DNA from: Rhodospirillaceae bacterium SYSU D60007
GTDB lineage: Bacteria; Pseudomonadota; Alphaproteobacteria; Reyranellales; Reyranellaceae
Length of the DNA: 64,000 nt
Direction: 5' to 3'
NCBI GenBank assembly: GCA_003574685.1
Contig: QOCQ01000001.1
Location: forward strand, 186,001-250,000
Below the pieces are notes generated by a model. The model was not told the DNA's origin. It ran no database searches and saw only the letters and a program-made list of their open reading frames with translations. The position numbers were made by a program, and so were the translations under genes. Numbering within the stretch: position 1 is the first letter of the stretch; the number at the start of each line of letters is the position of its first letter. Shown one piece after another: positions 1 to 8,003 of the stretch.

Positions 1-1
1 G

Positions 2-205
2 GGCTGGGTCGGCGGCAATCCGGCAGACGCCGAGATTTCGATCCTTGGCATGCACATCCCGCTGCTGTGGATCGGCCGCCTTGCGACCTTCTGGTACTAC
101 TTCCACTTCCTGATCCTGCTGCCGCTGCTGGGCAAGATCGAGCGACCATTGCCCTTGCCCGCGAGCATCGCCGACTCGGTGCTCAAGCCGGCCGCGGCGC
201 GGTAA
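2..205 (+). CDS. petB: Cytochrome b of the bc1 complex, C-terminal fragment
   Basis: This is the last 67 codons of cytochrome b, the membrane subunit that carries both haems b and the quinol sites of complex III. The frame is already open at the window edge and stops at TAA 203-205. One hydrophobic helix is visible (PLLWIGRLATFWYYFHFLI) with a short hydrophilic tail ending in KPAAAR. The identification rests on this C-terminal helix and on the cytochrome c1 gene beginning 14 nt downstream, the normal petB-petC order. The Rieske gene and the rest of petB would lie to the left, outside the window. Confidence 0.9.
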   Translation, partial: GWVGGNPADAEISILGMHIPLLWIGRLATFWYYFHFLILLPLLGKIERPLPLPASIADSVLKPAAAR

Positions 206-219
206 GGGGGGACTGCACG

Positions 220-1044
220 ATGCGCAAGCTGCTCGCCACTGGCGTCCTCGCCCTGCCGCTGCTCGCCGCGCCGGCGGCCGTGTTTCCGGCGCTGGCCGAG
301 GCGGGCCATGGCCCGAAGCTGCTGGATACCCGGTTCTCCTTCGAGGGTCCGTTCGGCACCATCGACCGCGCCGCAGCCCAGCGCGGCTTCCAGATCTACA
401 AGGAGGTCTGTGCCGCCTGCCACGCGATGTCGCTGATGTCCTATCGCAACCTCATGGACCTCGGTCTGAGCGAGGCCGCGGTCAAGGGCATTGCCGCTGA
501 GGTGCAGGTTGAGGACGTCAACGACGTGGGCGAGAAGATCGAGCGGCCGGGCAAGCCCTCCGATCGCTTCAAGAAGCCGTTCCCCAATGATGCCGCCGCG
601 GCCGCGGCCAATGGCGGGGCTGCACCGCCCGATCTCAGCCTGATCATCAAGGCGCGTCCCAACGGCGCGCGCTACGTCTTTTCCCTGCTGCAGGGGTATG
701 TCGATTTCGACTCGCTGACCGACCAGCAGAAGGCGGAGTTTGGCCTTGCCAAGGACTACAAGCTGGAGGAAGGCAAGCACTTCAACATCTACTTCCAGCC
801 GGGCGAGCAGGGCTACAAGATCGGCATGGCCAAGCCGCTCAGTGACGGACAGGTAAACTACGTCGACGGCAGCAAGAACGACCTGCCCAGCATGGCGCGC
901 GACGTCGTGACCTTCCTGGCCTGGGCCTCCGAACCCCATATGGAAGCGCGCAAGCGCACCGGCGTACGGGTGGTGCTGTTCCTGCTGATCTTCGCTGGCA
1001 TGATGTACGCCGTAAAACGCAAGATCTGGGCCGACGCGCACTAA
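220..1044 (+). CDS. petC: Cytochrome c1 of the bc1 complex
   Basis: Cytochrome c1 (274 aa) passes electrons from the Rieske protein to soluble or membrane cytochrome c. The start chosen is ATG 220, preceded by a purine run AAGGGGGG at 204-211 with 8-nt spacing. Residues 1-26 form a signal peptide ending near ALAEA. The haem-binding motif CAACH lies around residue 67, and the axial methionine is probably the one in IGMAKPLSDG. A single C-terminal membrane anchor (VVLFLLIFAGMMYAV) is followed by positive charges, as the family requires. An alanine-rich insertion (AAAAAANGGAA) sits before the PPDLS motif. It is co-transcribed with petB. Family and function are secure. Confidence 0.96.
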   Translation: MRKLLATGVLALPLLAAPAAVFPALAEAGHGPKLLDTRFSFEGPFGTIDRAAAQRGFQIYKEVCAACHAMSLMSYRNLMDLGLSEAAVKGIAAEVQVEDVNDVGEKIERPGKPSDRFKKPFPNDAAAAAANGGAAPPDLSLIIKARPNGARYVFSLLQGYVDFDSLTDQQKAEFGLAKDYKLEEGKHFNIYFQPGEQGYKIGMAKPLSDGQVNYVDGSKNDLPSMARDVVTFLAWASEPHMEARKRTGVRVVLFLLIFAGMMYAVKRKIWADAH

Positions 1045-1059
1045 CCGCCGCTTCCTGCG

Positions 1060-1141
1060 CTTCATGGTGAGCTTGTCGAACCATGAAGCAGCCCGCGCTA
1101 TCGCTGTGACGCCTTCATGGTTCGACAAGCTCACCATGAAG
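1060..1141. repeat. Perfect 29-nt inverted repeat (repeat family A)
   Basis: Positions 1060-1088 and 1113-1141 are exact reverse complements over 29 nt, separated by a 24-nt loop. Each arm also begins CTTCATGG and ends CCATGAAG, so each arm is itself partly palindromic. The element lies 16 nt after the petC stop and could act as a transcript end or RNA stabiliser, although no T-tract follows it. Sequences beginning TTCATGGTGAGCTTGTCGAA are known to me as dispersed genomic repeats in Alphaproteobacteria. A degenerate relative occurs near 19.6 kb. Confidence 0.9.
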
Positions 1142-1182
1142 GCTAGTGCGAGTATGGTCCGCCGTCTTCGGAGGGAGAGAGC

Positions 1183-2022
1183 ATGAGCGCCGAGCTGCGG
1201 CAGGCCGTCGAGGCTGCCTGGGAAAACCGCGACAGCATCAACAGCAAGACCAAGGGTTCCGTGCGCGACGCCGTTGAGGCGGCCATTGCCGGCCTCGACG
1301 ATGGAAGCTTCCGCACGGCCGAGAAGGTCGGCGGCGAGTGGGTGGTGAACCAGTGGCTGAAAAAGGCGGTACTGCTGTCCTTCCGGCTCTACGACAGTGT
1401 GCCCATGGACGGCGGCGCGGCGTTCCCGGGCATCGGGGCGGCGCCATGGTACGACAAGGTGCCGCTGAAAACCGCGGGCTGGGACTCCGCGCGCTTCGCC
1501 AAGGCGGGCTTCCGCGCCGTGCCGGGCTCCGTGGTGCGCCGCGGCTCCTATGTCGCGCCCAACGTCGTGCTGATGCCAAGCTTCGTGAATCTCGGCGCGT
1601 ATGTCGGTTCGGGCACAATGGTCGATACCTGGGCGACCGTCGGCTCCTGCGCGCAGATCGGCAAGAACTGCCATCTCTCGGGCGGCGTCGGTATCGGCGG
1701 CGTGCTCGAGCCGCTCCAGGCGAACCCCGTGATCATCGAGGACAATTGCTTCATCGGCGCGCGCTCTGAAGTCGTCGAGGGCGTTATCGTCGAAACCGGT
1801 GCGGTGCTGGCGATGGGCGTGTTCATCAGCGCGACCACGAAGATCGTCGATCGCATGACGGGCCAGGTCCACACCGGACGCGTGCCGGCCTATTCCGTGG
1901 TGGTCCCCGGCAATCTGCCGGGCGGACCTGACAGGCCCTCGACCTATTGCGCAGTGATCGTGAAGACGGTCGATGAGCGCACGCGCGCCAAGACCTCGAT
2001 CAACGAGCTGCTGCGCGATTAG
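1183..2022 (+). CDS. dapD: 2,3,4,5-tetrahydropyridine-2,6-dicarboxylate N-succinyltransferase
   Basis: DapD (279 aa) transfers succinyl from succinyl-CoA to tetrahydrodipicolinate in the succinylase branch of lysine and diaminopimelate synthesis, in the cytoplasm. The C-terminal half is a left-handed beta-helix of hexapeptide repeats (for example [18 protein letters not shown] and [20 protein letters not shown]). The end of the chain has the VVVPGNLPG and [12 protein letters not shown] segments seen in the family. Length is normal. ATG 1183 has a strong ribosome site GGAGGG at 1170-1175. The dapE start follows 31 nt after the stop, so the two steps are encoded in one unit. Confidence 0.97.
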   Translation: MSAELRQAVEAAWENRDSINSKTKGSVRDAVEAAIAGLDDGSFRTAEKVGGEWVVNQWLKKAVLLSFRLYDSVPMDGGAAFPGIGAAPWYDKVPLKTAGWDSARFAKAGFRAVPGSVVRRGSYVAPNVVLMPSFVNLGAYVGSGTMVDTWATVGSCAQIGKNCHLSGGVGIGGVLEPLQANPVIIEDNCFIGARSEVVEGVIVETGAVLAMGVFISATTKIVDRMTGQVHTGRVPAYSVVVPGNLPGGPDRPSTYCAVIVKTVDERTRAKTSINELLRD

Positions 2023-2053
2023 CAAGGTCGCGCGAGAGGCGGAGCGCAGGCAG

Positions 2054-3241
2054 ATGCCGGACTCCCTTGCCAACACTGCCGTCGATGTCGTCGAGCTGAC
2101 ACGGGCGCTGGTGCGCTGTCCCAGCGTCACGCCAGCGGAAGGCGGTGCGCTGTCGCTGCTGGAAGACCGGCTTACGGCGCTGAACTTCCGCTGCGAACGC
2201 ATGGATTTCAGCGAGCCGGACACGCCGGATATTGCGAACCTCTATGCCCGCGTCGGGACGGGCGGCAAGCACTTCTGCTTCGCCGGCCACAGCGACGTGG
2301 TGCCTGCAGGCGACCTCTCGTCGTGGACCATCGGCCCGTTCGCAGCCGAGCTGTCGGACGGCTACGTCTTTGGTCGCGGCGCTGCCGATATGAAGGGCGC
2401 GATCGCGGCCTTCGCCTGCGCCGCCGCCGCGTTTCTGCGCAAGCGCGGCGCCGGTTTCGGCGGTTCCATCAGCCTGCTGATCACCGGCGACGAGGAGGGC
2501 CCCGCCGTCAACGGCACCGTCAAGATGCTGCGCCGGCTGGCTGAACGCGACGAGGTGGTTGATGTGTGCGTGGTGGGCGAGCCCACGTCTTCGAAGCGGC
2601 TGGGCGACATGATGAAGATCGGCCGCCGCGGCAGCGTGAATGTCGATCTTGTCGTGCGCGGCATCCAGGGTCATGTCGGCTACCCCGAGCGACTCGACAA
2701 TCCCATCCACCGTCTTGCCCGCCTGATCGAGGCGCTGATCGCCACGCCCCTGGATGGGGGGAGTGCGCATTTCCAGCCAAGCTCGCTGCAATTCACCACC
2801 GTCGATGTCGGCAACCCCGCCACCAACATCGCGCCGGGCGTTGTGAAGGCGCGTTTCAATGTGCGCTTCAACGATCTGTGGACCTCGCAGACGCTGCTGG
2901 CGCATCTGCGCGAACGGCTGGATCGCGCGAACGCGGCGGTGGGCGGCAACGGGCTCTACGAGCTTGAGGCGCAGGTCTCGGGCGAATCGTTCTACACGCC
3001 ACCGGGCGAGCTCTCGGATTTGATCGCCGGCGCCGTTCGCGAGGTGACGGGCATCAAGCCGGAACTTTCGACCACTGGCGGCACGTCGGATGCGCGCTTC
3101 ATCCACGCCGCCTGCCCGGTGGTCGAATTCGGCCTCGTCGGCGAAACCATGCACAAGGTCGACGAAAAAAGCGCGGTCGCCGACCTGCAAGCGCTCGCGC
3201 GCATCTATGAGCTGATGCTGGAGCGGTACTTCGCGTCGTGA
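2054..3241 (+). CDS. dapE: Succinyl-diaminopimelate desuccinylase
   Basis: DapE (395 aa) is a di-zinc M20-family hydrolase that removes succinate from N-succinyl-LL-diaminopimelate, two steps after DapD. Visible metal-site motifs are FAGHSDVVPAGD, GRGAADMKGAIAAF (bridging Asp) and DEEGPAVNGT (catalytic Glu). The C-terminal part has GGTSDARF and the final HKVDE zinc-ligand motif. ATG 2054 was chosen because the product then starts MPDSLANT and aligns with normal DapE length; the frame is open further upstream, overlapping dapD. The stop overlaps the engB start (GTGA, 3238-3241), so the downstream GTPase is translationally coupled. Confidence 0.96.
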   Translation: MPDSLANTAVDVVELTRALVRCPSVTPAEGGALSLLEDRLTALNFRCERMDFSEPDTPDIANLYARVGTGGKHFCFAGHSDVVPAGDLSSWTIGPFAAELSDGYVFGRGAADMKGAIAAFACAAAAFLRKRGAGFGGSISLLITGDEEGPAVNGTVKMLRRLAERDEVVDVCVVGEPTSSKRLGDMMKIGRRGSVNVDLVVRGIQGHVGYPERLDNPIHRLARLIEALIATPLDGGSAHFQPSSLQFTTVDVGNPATNIAPGVVKARFNVRFNDLWTSQTLLAHLRERLDRANAAVGGNGLYELEAQVSGESFYTPPGELSDLIAGAVREVTGIKPELSTTGGTSDARFIHAACPVVEFGLVGETMHKVDEKSAVADLQALARIYELMLERYFAS

Positions 3242-3879
3242 CGTGCGCCGACAGATCCTGGACTGATGAGGAGATCGAGGCCGGGCGGCGCCTGTTCGCT
3301 GGGCCCTGCAGTTTCGTCGCGGGCGCCGCTTCAATTGCTTCGTTGCCGCCGTTCGGCGCGCCGGAGATCGCCTTTGCCGGTCGCTCCAATGTCGGCAAGT
3401 CGAGCCTGGTGAATGCGCTCACCGGCCGCTCGACGCTGGCGCGCGTCTCGTCCAAGCCCGGCCATACCCGGCAGCTCAACTTCTTCGATCTCGCGGGCCG
3501 GCTGATGCTGGTGGACCTGCCGGGCTACGGCTTCGCCCAGGTCTCGAAGAGCCTGAAGCAGAGCTGGCAGGATCTTGCAGCCGCCTATCTGCGTGGCCGC
3601 CCCACGCTCAAGCGCATCTGCCTGCTGATCGATGCCCGCCACGGCATCAAGGACTCCGATCGCGAAACCATGACCAATCTCGACAAGGCGGCCGTGGTCT
3701 ACCAGCTCGTGTTGACCAAGACCGATCTACTCAATCCGGCCGCGGTGGCGCAGGCCCTTGCCGCCGCCACCGCCGAGGCCACCAGGCACGCCGCCGCGCA
3801 TCCCGTGGCGCTGGCCACCAGCGCCGCAACCGGCAGCGGCATCCCCGAGCTGCGCGCCGAGCTCGCGACGTTGGTGTAG
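3238..3879 (+). CDS. engB: Ribosome-biogenesis GTPase EngB (YsxC/YihA)
   Basis: EngB is a small TRAFAC-class GTPase (213 aa) needed for assembly of the large ribosomal subunit. The GTP-binding motifs are in order: G1 GRSNVGKSS around residues 48-56, a threonine G2 in GHTRQ, G3 DLPGYG, and G4 TKTD. It starts with GTG 3238, which overlaps the dapE stop. The gene ends directly before a palindromic repeat that it shares with the convergent glyA. Family assignment is firm. Confidence 0.95.
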   Translation: MTCADRSWTDEEIEAGRRLFAGPCSFVAGAASIASLPPFGAPEIAFAGRSNVGKSSLVNALTGRSTLARVSSKPGHTRQLNFFDLAGRLMLVDLPGYGFAQVSKSLKQSWQDLAAAYLRGRPTLKRICLLIDARHGIKDSDRETMTNLDKAAVVYQLVLTKTDLLNPAAVAQALAAATAEATRHAAAHPVALATSAATGSGIPELRAELATLV

Positions 3880-3880
3880 C

Positions 3881-3961
3881 CGCTGGGGGCGCGCCACTCG
3901 AGTGGCGCGTCATGGATTCGCCAAGACGCAGACGCGCCACTGGAGTGGCGCGCCCCCAGCG
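3881..3961. repeat. Palindromic repeat B, copy 1, between convergent genes
   Basis: This 81-nt element has outer arms CGCTGGGGGCGCGCCACT (3881-3898) and its exact reverse complement at 3944-3961. A second palindrome nests around the left half (GCGCCACTCGAGTGGCGC). It fills the gap between the engB stop (3879) and the glyA stop (3965), so it could form a strong hairpin in both transcripts. No T-tract is present. A near-identical 81-nt copy follows argB at 7251-7331. Confidence 0.93.
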
Positions 3962-3964
3962 GTG

Positions 3965-5233
3965 CTACGCGGCTGCCACACCCGGCAGCGGGAAGCGGCG
4001 GCAAAAGGTGCGCACCTCTTCGGCCAGCCGGACCAGCAGCGCCGCGTCATCGGGATGGCGCAGCGCCTGCACCATCCAGGCGGCGATGGCGCGCATGTCG
4101 TCCTCGCGCATCCCCCGCGTTGTGGCTGCCGGCGTGCCGATGCGCAGCCCGCTGGGGCGCAGCGGCAGGCGCGGATCATCCGGCACCACCTGCTTGTTGG
4201 CCGTGATGCCGATCTCGTCGAGCACCGTCTCGGCGCGTCGGCCGTCAAGGCCGAAGCTGTCGATGGTGTTGAGCACCAGCAGGTGATTGTCGGTACCGCC
4301 CGTGACCAGACTCACGCCAGCGCCCACCAATGCCTGCGCCAGCGCTTGCGCATTGGCCAGTACCTGCCTTCCGTAGTCGCGGAACGCCGGCTCGCTTGCC
4401 TTGCGCAGGGTCACGGCCGTCGCGGCGATGGTGTGCATGTGCGGTCCGCCCTGAAGACCGGGAAAGACCGAGGCGTCGATCGCCGCGGCCAGCGTCTGGC
4501 GGCACAGGATCAGCCCGGCGCGCGGCCCACGTAGCGACTTGTGCACGGTGGTGGTGACAATGTCGAAGCCGTCATCCAGCGGGTTGCGCAGCACGCCGGC
4601 GGCCACCAGCCCGCCGATATGCGCGATATCGGCCATGGCGAGCGCGCCGACGGAATCGGCGATCCGGCGGAAAGCGGCGTAGTCCAACTCCCGTGGATAG
4701 GAGCTGAAGCCGCAGAGCACCAGCTTCGGGCGCGTCTCGCGGGCCATCTCCATCAGCCCGTCATAGTCGATCGCGCCCTGGCGGTTGTGCTGCGTCTTAT
4801 AGCGCACGAAGTTGAAGAGACGGCCCATATGCGAGACCGGTGCGCCATGCGTGAGATGCCCACCATGCGAGAGGTCCATGGCCAGCACCGTGTCGCCCGG
4901 CTGCAGGCAGGCCAGATAAGCCGCCTGGTTCATCGCCGAGCCCGACAGCGGCTGCACGTTGGCGTGCTCCGCCCGGAACAGCGCCCTGGCGCGCTCGCGC
5001 GCAATGTCCTCGATCCGGTCGGTAAAGTGCTGGCCGCCGTAGTAGCGACGGCCGGGATAACCCTCGGAATATTTGTTGGTCAGCACGGTGCCCAGTGCCG
5101 CCAGTACCTCCGGATACGTGTAGTTCTCCGACGGGATGAGCTCAATGCCGTCGCGCTGGCGTTGTTCCTCGCCGGTGATCGCGGCGGCGATCTCGGGGTC
5201 ATTGGCGGCGAGCAACTGGCGGTGAAGGTCCAT
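3965..5233 (-). CDS. glyA: Serine hydroxymethyltransferase, divergent type
   Basis: This PLP enzyme (422 aa) interconverts serine and glycine and charges tetrahydrofolate with one carbon. The PLP lysine is in TTTVHKSLRGPRAG, the LSHGGHLTHG loop is present, and PSEN appears near residue 35. The start at 5233 has a perfect AGGAGG at 5240-5245. Several stretches differ from the enterobacterial enzyme: GGQHFTDRIED replaces GGCEYVDIVE, and CGFSSYPRELDY replaces GGFSAYSGVVDW. It may therefore be a paralogue, with another glyA elsewhere in the genome. The upstream leader carries a ZTP-riboswitch-like sequence, so expression should respond to folate one-carbon shortage. Confidence 0.93.
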   Translation of the reverse strand: MDLHRQLLAANDPEIAAAITGEEQRQRDGIELIPSENYTYPEVLAALGTVLTNKYSEGYPGRRYYGGQHFTDRIEDIARERARALFRAEHANVQPLSGSAMNQAAYLACLQPGDTVLAMDLSHGGHLTHGAPVSHMGRLFNFVRYKTQHNRQGAIDYDGLMEMARETRPKLVLCGFSSYPRELDYAAFRRIADSVGALAMADIAHIGGLVAAGVLRNPLDDGFDIVTTTVHKSLRGPRAGLILCRQTLAAAIDASVFPGLQGGPHMHTIAATAVTLRKASEPAFRDYGRQVLANAQALAQALVGAGVSLVTGGTDNHLLVLNTIDSFGLDGRRAETVLDEIGITANKQVVPDDPRLPLRPSGLRIGTPAATTRGMREDDMRAIAAWMVQALRHPDDAALLVRLAEEVRTFCRRFPLPGVAAA

Positions 5234-5267
5234 GGGCAGCCTCCTGACGCAGGGCGTCGGTCGGAAA

Positions 5268-5355
5268 CATGCCCAGGCGAGCGGCTTGCCCGTCTCTCCG
5301 CGCTCCCCGGTGGTGGACGCCACCTTGCCTCGCCAGTCACGCGGTCGGGACGCCG
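5268..5355 (-). promoter_or_regulatory. ZTP (pfl-motif) riboswitch upstream of glyA
   Basis: Read on the minus strand, the leader contains the blocks typical of the pfl/ZTP aptamer in the right order: CCGCGTGACTGGCG, then GGTGG...CCACC forming a short stem, then CCGGGGAGCG, and after a variable loop CTCGCCTGGGCA. ZTP/ZMP aptamers sense the purine intermediate that builds up when 10-formyl-tetrahydrofolate is scarce, and glyA is one of their known target genes. The end of the aptamer is about 35 nt from the glyA start codon and 22 nt from its AGGAGG, so control of ribosome access is possible; I see no T-tract terminator. The identification is by motif recognition; no covariance search was run. 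Confidence 0.88.
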
Positions 5356-5379
5356 CCCGATCCGGACGGCGCGGCCGCA

Positions 5380-5408
5380 CTCTTAGGCGCGTGGCAGGCC
5401 TTGCGCAA
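5380..5408 (-). promoter_or_regulatory. Candidate promoter for the glyA riboswitch transcript
   Basis: On the minus strand TTGCGC (5403-5408) and TAAGAG (5380-5385) are separated by exactly 17 nt. The match to the sigma-70 consensus is partial, but initiation about 7 nt downstream would place the riboswitch aptamer near the 5' end of the RNA. It lies just after the upstream oxygenase gene ends at 5420. Confidence 0.4.
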
Positions 5409-5419
5409 GTCCCGGCAAT

Positions 5420-6163
5420 TCACGCGGCGTCGTGGAAGATCACGCCCAGCGTCAGGCGGCGACCGCTGCGGACGGTGCTGACGCCGTGGCGCATGGCGGT
5501 GCGGTACCAGCCGCGCGTGCCCTTCACGGGCCGTTCGTTGACCGCGAAGATCACCGCCTCGCCCTGGCGCAGGTTCACAACGTGGCCGCGTGACTGCATG
5601 CGCGGGCGCTGCTCGGTCAGCACGAACTCGCCACCTTCGAAATCGCGCGCGGGATCGCTCAGCAGGATCGTGAGCTGCAGCGGGAACACCAGATCGCCGT
5701 AGAGATCGCGGTGCAGGCAGTTGTAGTCGCCAGCCTCGTACTTCAGCAGCAGCGGCGTCGGCCGGGTCTGGCCGGCGTCATGGCAGATCTTCAGCCATGC
5801 CGGCAGGGTGGCGGGGAAACGCCGGTCTATCCCGAGCGCCGTGTGCCAGCGATTCGCCACTTCCGCCAGCGGCGGATATGCGCGCTCGCGCAGCCCTCGC
5901 ACGATCGGCGGCAGCGGTTGGTCGAAGTATTTGTACTCGCCCTCCCCGAATCCGTGGCGCTGCATGATGATGCGGCTGCGAAATCCGCTCGGCTGGTCGT
6001 AGAGCGCTGCCAGCGCCCGGCATTCGTCAGCCTCCAGCAGCACGCCTGTCGTGGCGAAGCCCTCGGCGTCGAGACTCGAGCCGAGCCTTTGCCAGTCGAT
6101 GGCCGCCAGCCGTTCGGCCAAATCCTCGCTGTGATCGACGGTGACAGTTTGATGTCTGGACAT
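5420..6163 (-). CDS. 2-oxoglutarate/Fe(II) oxygenase, COG3826-like
   Basis: A cytoplasmic iron and 2-oxoglutarate-dependent dioxygenase of about 247 aa. The facial triad is visible: HRD in YNCLHRDLYGDLVFPLQ, a distal His in MRHGVSTV, and the 2-oxoglutarate arginine in SGRRLTLGVIFHDAA. The surrounding sequence resembles the family annotated as oxygenases acting on damaged DNA (PF09859), but the substrate of those proteins is poorly established. ATG 6163 was chosen. ATG 6199 and TTG 6217 are alternatives in the same frame, and none has a convincing ribosome site. It is divergent from argB and upstream of glyA on the same strand. Confidence 0.8.
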   Translation of the reverse strand: MSRHQTVTVDHSEDLAERLAAIDWQRLGSSLDAEGFATTGVLLEADECRALAALYDQPSGFRSRIIMQRHGFGEGEYKYFDQPLPPIVRGLRERAYPPLAEVANRWHTALGIDRRFPATLPAWLKICHDAGQTRPTPLLLKYEAGDYNCLHRDLYGDLVFPLQLTILLSDPARDFEGGEFVLTEQRPRMQSRGHVVNLRQGEAVIFAVNERPVKGTRGWYRTAMRHGVSTVRSGRRLTLGVIFHDAA

Positions 6164-6233
6164 AGGCCCAGCATCGCGCGAAGGGGCGCGGCGTTCCATC
6201 CGTAACCTGCCGGTCAATCATGCGTCAGGGCGC

Positions 6234-6262
6234 TTGGCGGGGCGGTCGGGCTTGGCTATGGT
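6234..6262 (+). promoter_or_regulatory. Candidate promoter for argB
   Basis: TTGGCG (6234-6239) and TATGGT (6257-6262) are separated by 17 nt, matching four and five of six consensus bases. Transcription would begin near 6269, immediately before the hairpin at 6275-6305 and about 63 nt before the argB start. Confidence 0.5.
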
Positions 6263-6274
6263 CCGGCCGGCATC

Positions 6275-6305
6275 GCCCTCGCCCGCATGCGGACGAGGGC
6301 TTTTT
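6275..6305 (+). terminator. Intrinsic-terminator-like hairpin in the argB leader
   Basis: GCCCTCG (6275-6281) and CGAGGGC (6294-6300) form a 7-bp stem with a 12-nt loop, followed directly by five T residues (6301-6305). Only plus-strand RNA would have the T-tract. No plus-strand gene lies upstream, so the structure is in the argB leader and may act as an attenuator, or it may end stray upstream transcripts. Confidence 0.6.
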
Positions 6306-6331
6306 CCGATCAGCCAGTGACGGGGGCGGCG

Positions 6332-7249
6332 ATGGCCGAACCGATGCAGCCGGAGAGCAAGGAGCAGAAGCGGCTGATCCGCATGGCCGAAACCATTTCG
6401 CAGGCCCTGCCCTACATGCGACGTCTCTCCGGCGCCAGCATCGTAGTGAAGTATGGCGGCCATGCCATGACCGACCCGAAGCTGGGCGATCTCTTCGCGC
6501 GCGACGTGGTCCTGATGAAGCAGGTCGGCATGAACCCGATCGTGGTGCATGGCGGCGGACCGCAGATCAACCGCATGCTGGAACGCGTCGGCATCAAGAG
6601 CAGCTTCGTGCATGGCCTGAGGGTGACCGACGCGGCCACCATGGAGATCGTCGAGATGGTGCTGGCCGGCGCCATCAACAAGGCGATCGTGGCCGACATC
6701 AACGAGTGCGGCGGCATCGCCGTGGGCATCTGCGGCAAGGACGGCAACCTGATCCTGGCGCGCAAGGTCAGCGAAATGCGCGATCCCCGTACCGGCGAGC
6801 TGCTGAAGGTCGATCTCCAGCAGGTCGGCGAGCCGGCCCGGATCAACGTCATGGTGCTGGAGCAGTTGGCCGCCGCCAACGTCATCCCCGTGGTGGCGCC
6901 CATCGGCTTCGGTCTCGACGACGAGCTGACCTACAATATCAACGCCGACACGTCGGCCGGCGCGATCGCCGGTGCCATGCGCGCCAAGCGCCTCTACTTC
7001 CTGACCGACGTGCCAGGCGTGCTCGACAAGGACAGGCAGCTCATCCGCGAGATGTCGGTGGAGCGTGCCCGTGCGCTGATCGCCGAGGGCACCATCTCCG
7101 GCGGCATGATCCCCAAGATCGAGAACTGCATCGACGCGGTGAACGCCGGCGTCGAGGCGGCTGTGATCATGGACGGCCGCGTACCCCACTGCCTGCTGCT
7201 GGAGCTGTTTACCGAGTCGGGCGTCGGCACCATGGTGAAGCGCAAATAG
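6332..7249 (+). CDS. argB: N-acetylglutamate kinase
   Basis: ArgB (305 aa) phosphorylates N-acetyl-L-glutamate in arginine synthesis. Motifs include VVKYGGHAM (lysine of the nucleotide site), [10 protein letters not shown], a long [15 protein letters not shown] segment, [13 protein letters not shown] and the [16 protein letters not shown] loop. An N-terminal extension of about 30 residues before the kinase core is typical of the arginine-feedback-sensitive, hexameric type; that is family knowledge, not proof. ATG 6332 gives the usual length; the frame is open to an earlier ATG at 6287, which lies inside the leader hairpin. The gene ends one base before repeat B copy 2. Confidence 0.95.
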   Translation: MAEPMQPESKEQKRLIRMAETISQALPYMRRLSGASIVVKYGGHAMTDPKLGDLFARDVVLMKQVGMNPIVVHGGGPQINRMLERVGIKSSFVHGLRVTDAATMEIVEMVLAGAINKAIVADINECGGIAVGICGKDGNLILARKVSEMRDPRTGELLKVDLQQVGEPARINVMVLEQLAAANVIPVVAPIGFGLDDELTYNINADTSAGAIAGAMRAKRLYFLTDVPGVLDKDRQLIREMSVERARALIAEGTISGGMIPKIENCIDAVNAGVEAAVIMDGRVPHCLLLELFTESGVGTMVKRK

Positions 7250-7250
7250 G

Positions 7251-7331
7251 CGCTGGGGGCGCGCCACTCCAGTGGCGCGTCATGGCCCGTGACTGACGAA
7301 GACGCGCCACTGGAGTGGCGCGTCCCCAGCG
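7251..7331. repeat. Palindromic repeat B, copy 2, after argB
   Basis: This is the same 81-nt element as at 3881-3961. Its arms are CGCTGGGGGCGCGCCACT (7251-7268) and AGTGGCGCGTCCCCAGCG (7314-7331), with one mismatch in the outer stem. The middle of the element differs between copies while the arms are kept, which suggests selection on pairing or recent copying of the arms. It begins one base after the argB stop. Confidence 0.92.
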
Positions 7332-7383
7332 CCTTGACGCCGGCGTCAGCGCACCATACCTAAGACGCGGAAATTGCTTGTGA

Positions 7384-7965
7384 ATGGTTGCGATGGCCCT
7401 GCTGCCGATCCTGACGGCGCCTGATCCGCGTCTGAAAAAGAAGTCCCAGCCAGTCAAGGCTGTCGACGGCGAGATCCGCCAGTTGATGGACGACATGCTG
7501 GAGACGATGAAGGCCGCGCCGGGCATCGGGCTGGCGGCGCCGCAGGTCGGCGTGCTCAGGCGCGTGATCGTGCTGGAGATCGAGCGGGAAGGCACCAGCG
7601 TCGGGCCGCTGTTCATGGCCAACCCCGAAATCATCGATGTCTCCGACGAGGACGCGACCTACAACGAGGGCTGCCTGTCCGTTCCCGAGCACTATGCCGA
7701 TGTGGTGCGGCCGGCTCGGGTGACAGTGCGTTACCTCGACCGGGAAAATGCGCAGCAGGAGCTGGCCTGCGAGGGGCTTCTTGCAACCTGCGTGCAGCAC
7801 GAGATTGACCATCTCGACGGCGTCCTGTTCATCGACAAGATCTCGTCGCTGAAGCGCTCGATGATCCTGCGCAAGCTGGTGAAGGCGCGCAAAGAGAAGG
7901 AGCGCGAGGGCAGCGGCGATCGCGCGCCGGCGAAGAAGGAAATCGAGCACGCCCCGGCGCTGTAG
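7384..7965 (+). CDS. def: Peptide deformylase
   Basis: Def removes the formyl group from the initiator methionine of new proteins; it is a cytoplasmic Fe/Zn enzyme. All three family motifs are present: [17 protein letters not shown] (metal Cys) and QHEIDHLDG (metal His pair and Glu). Length is 193 aa with a charged, lysine-rich tail. ATG 7384 and ATG 7393 are both possible; the second ([14 protein letters not shown]) matches usual family starts. A TTGACG hexamer lies at 7334-7339. It is followed by fmt and truA in the same direction. Confidence 0.96.
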   Translation: MVAMALLPILTAPDPRLKKKSQPVKAVDGEIRQLMDDMLETMKAAPGIGLAAPQVGVLRRVIVLEIEREGTSVGPLFMANPEIIDVSDEDATYNEGCLSVPEHYADVVRPARVTVRYLDRENAQQELACEGLLATCVQHEIDHLDGVLFIDKISSLKRSMILRKLVKARKEKEREGSGDRAPAKKEIEHAPAL

Positions 7966-8003
7966 GCCTCGCGAGTCGGGAACGCGCACCCTATAAAGCC
8001 GGC

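Noticed and set aside
97-2223. A 708-codon minus-strand open frame across petC and dapD
   Set aside because: It is antisense to two certain genes, has no recognisable domain and includes the inverted repeat; it reflects low stop frequency in GC-rich DNA.
2000-3334. A 444-codon minus-strand frame opposite dapE
   Set aside because: Antisense shadow of dapE with biased composition.
5234-5380. N-terminal extension of glyA (49 more codons)
   Set aside because: The region is the ZTP aptamer and leader, and the internal ATG has a perfect AGGAGG.
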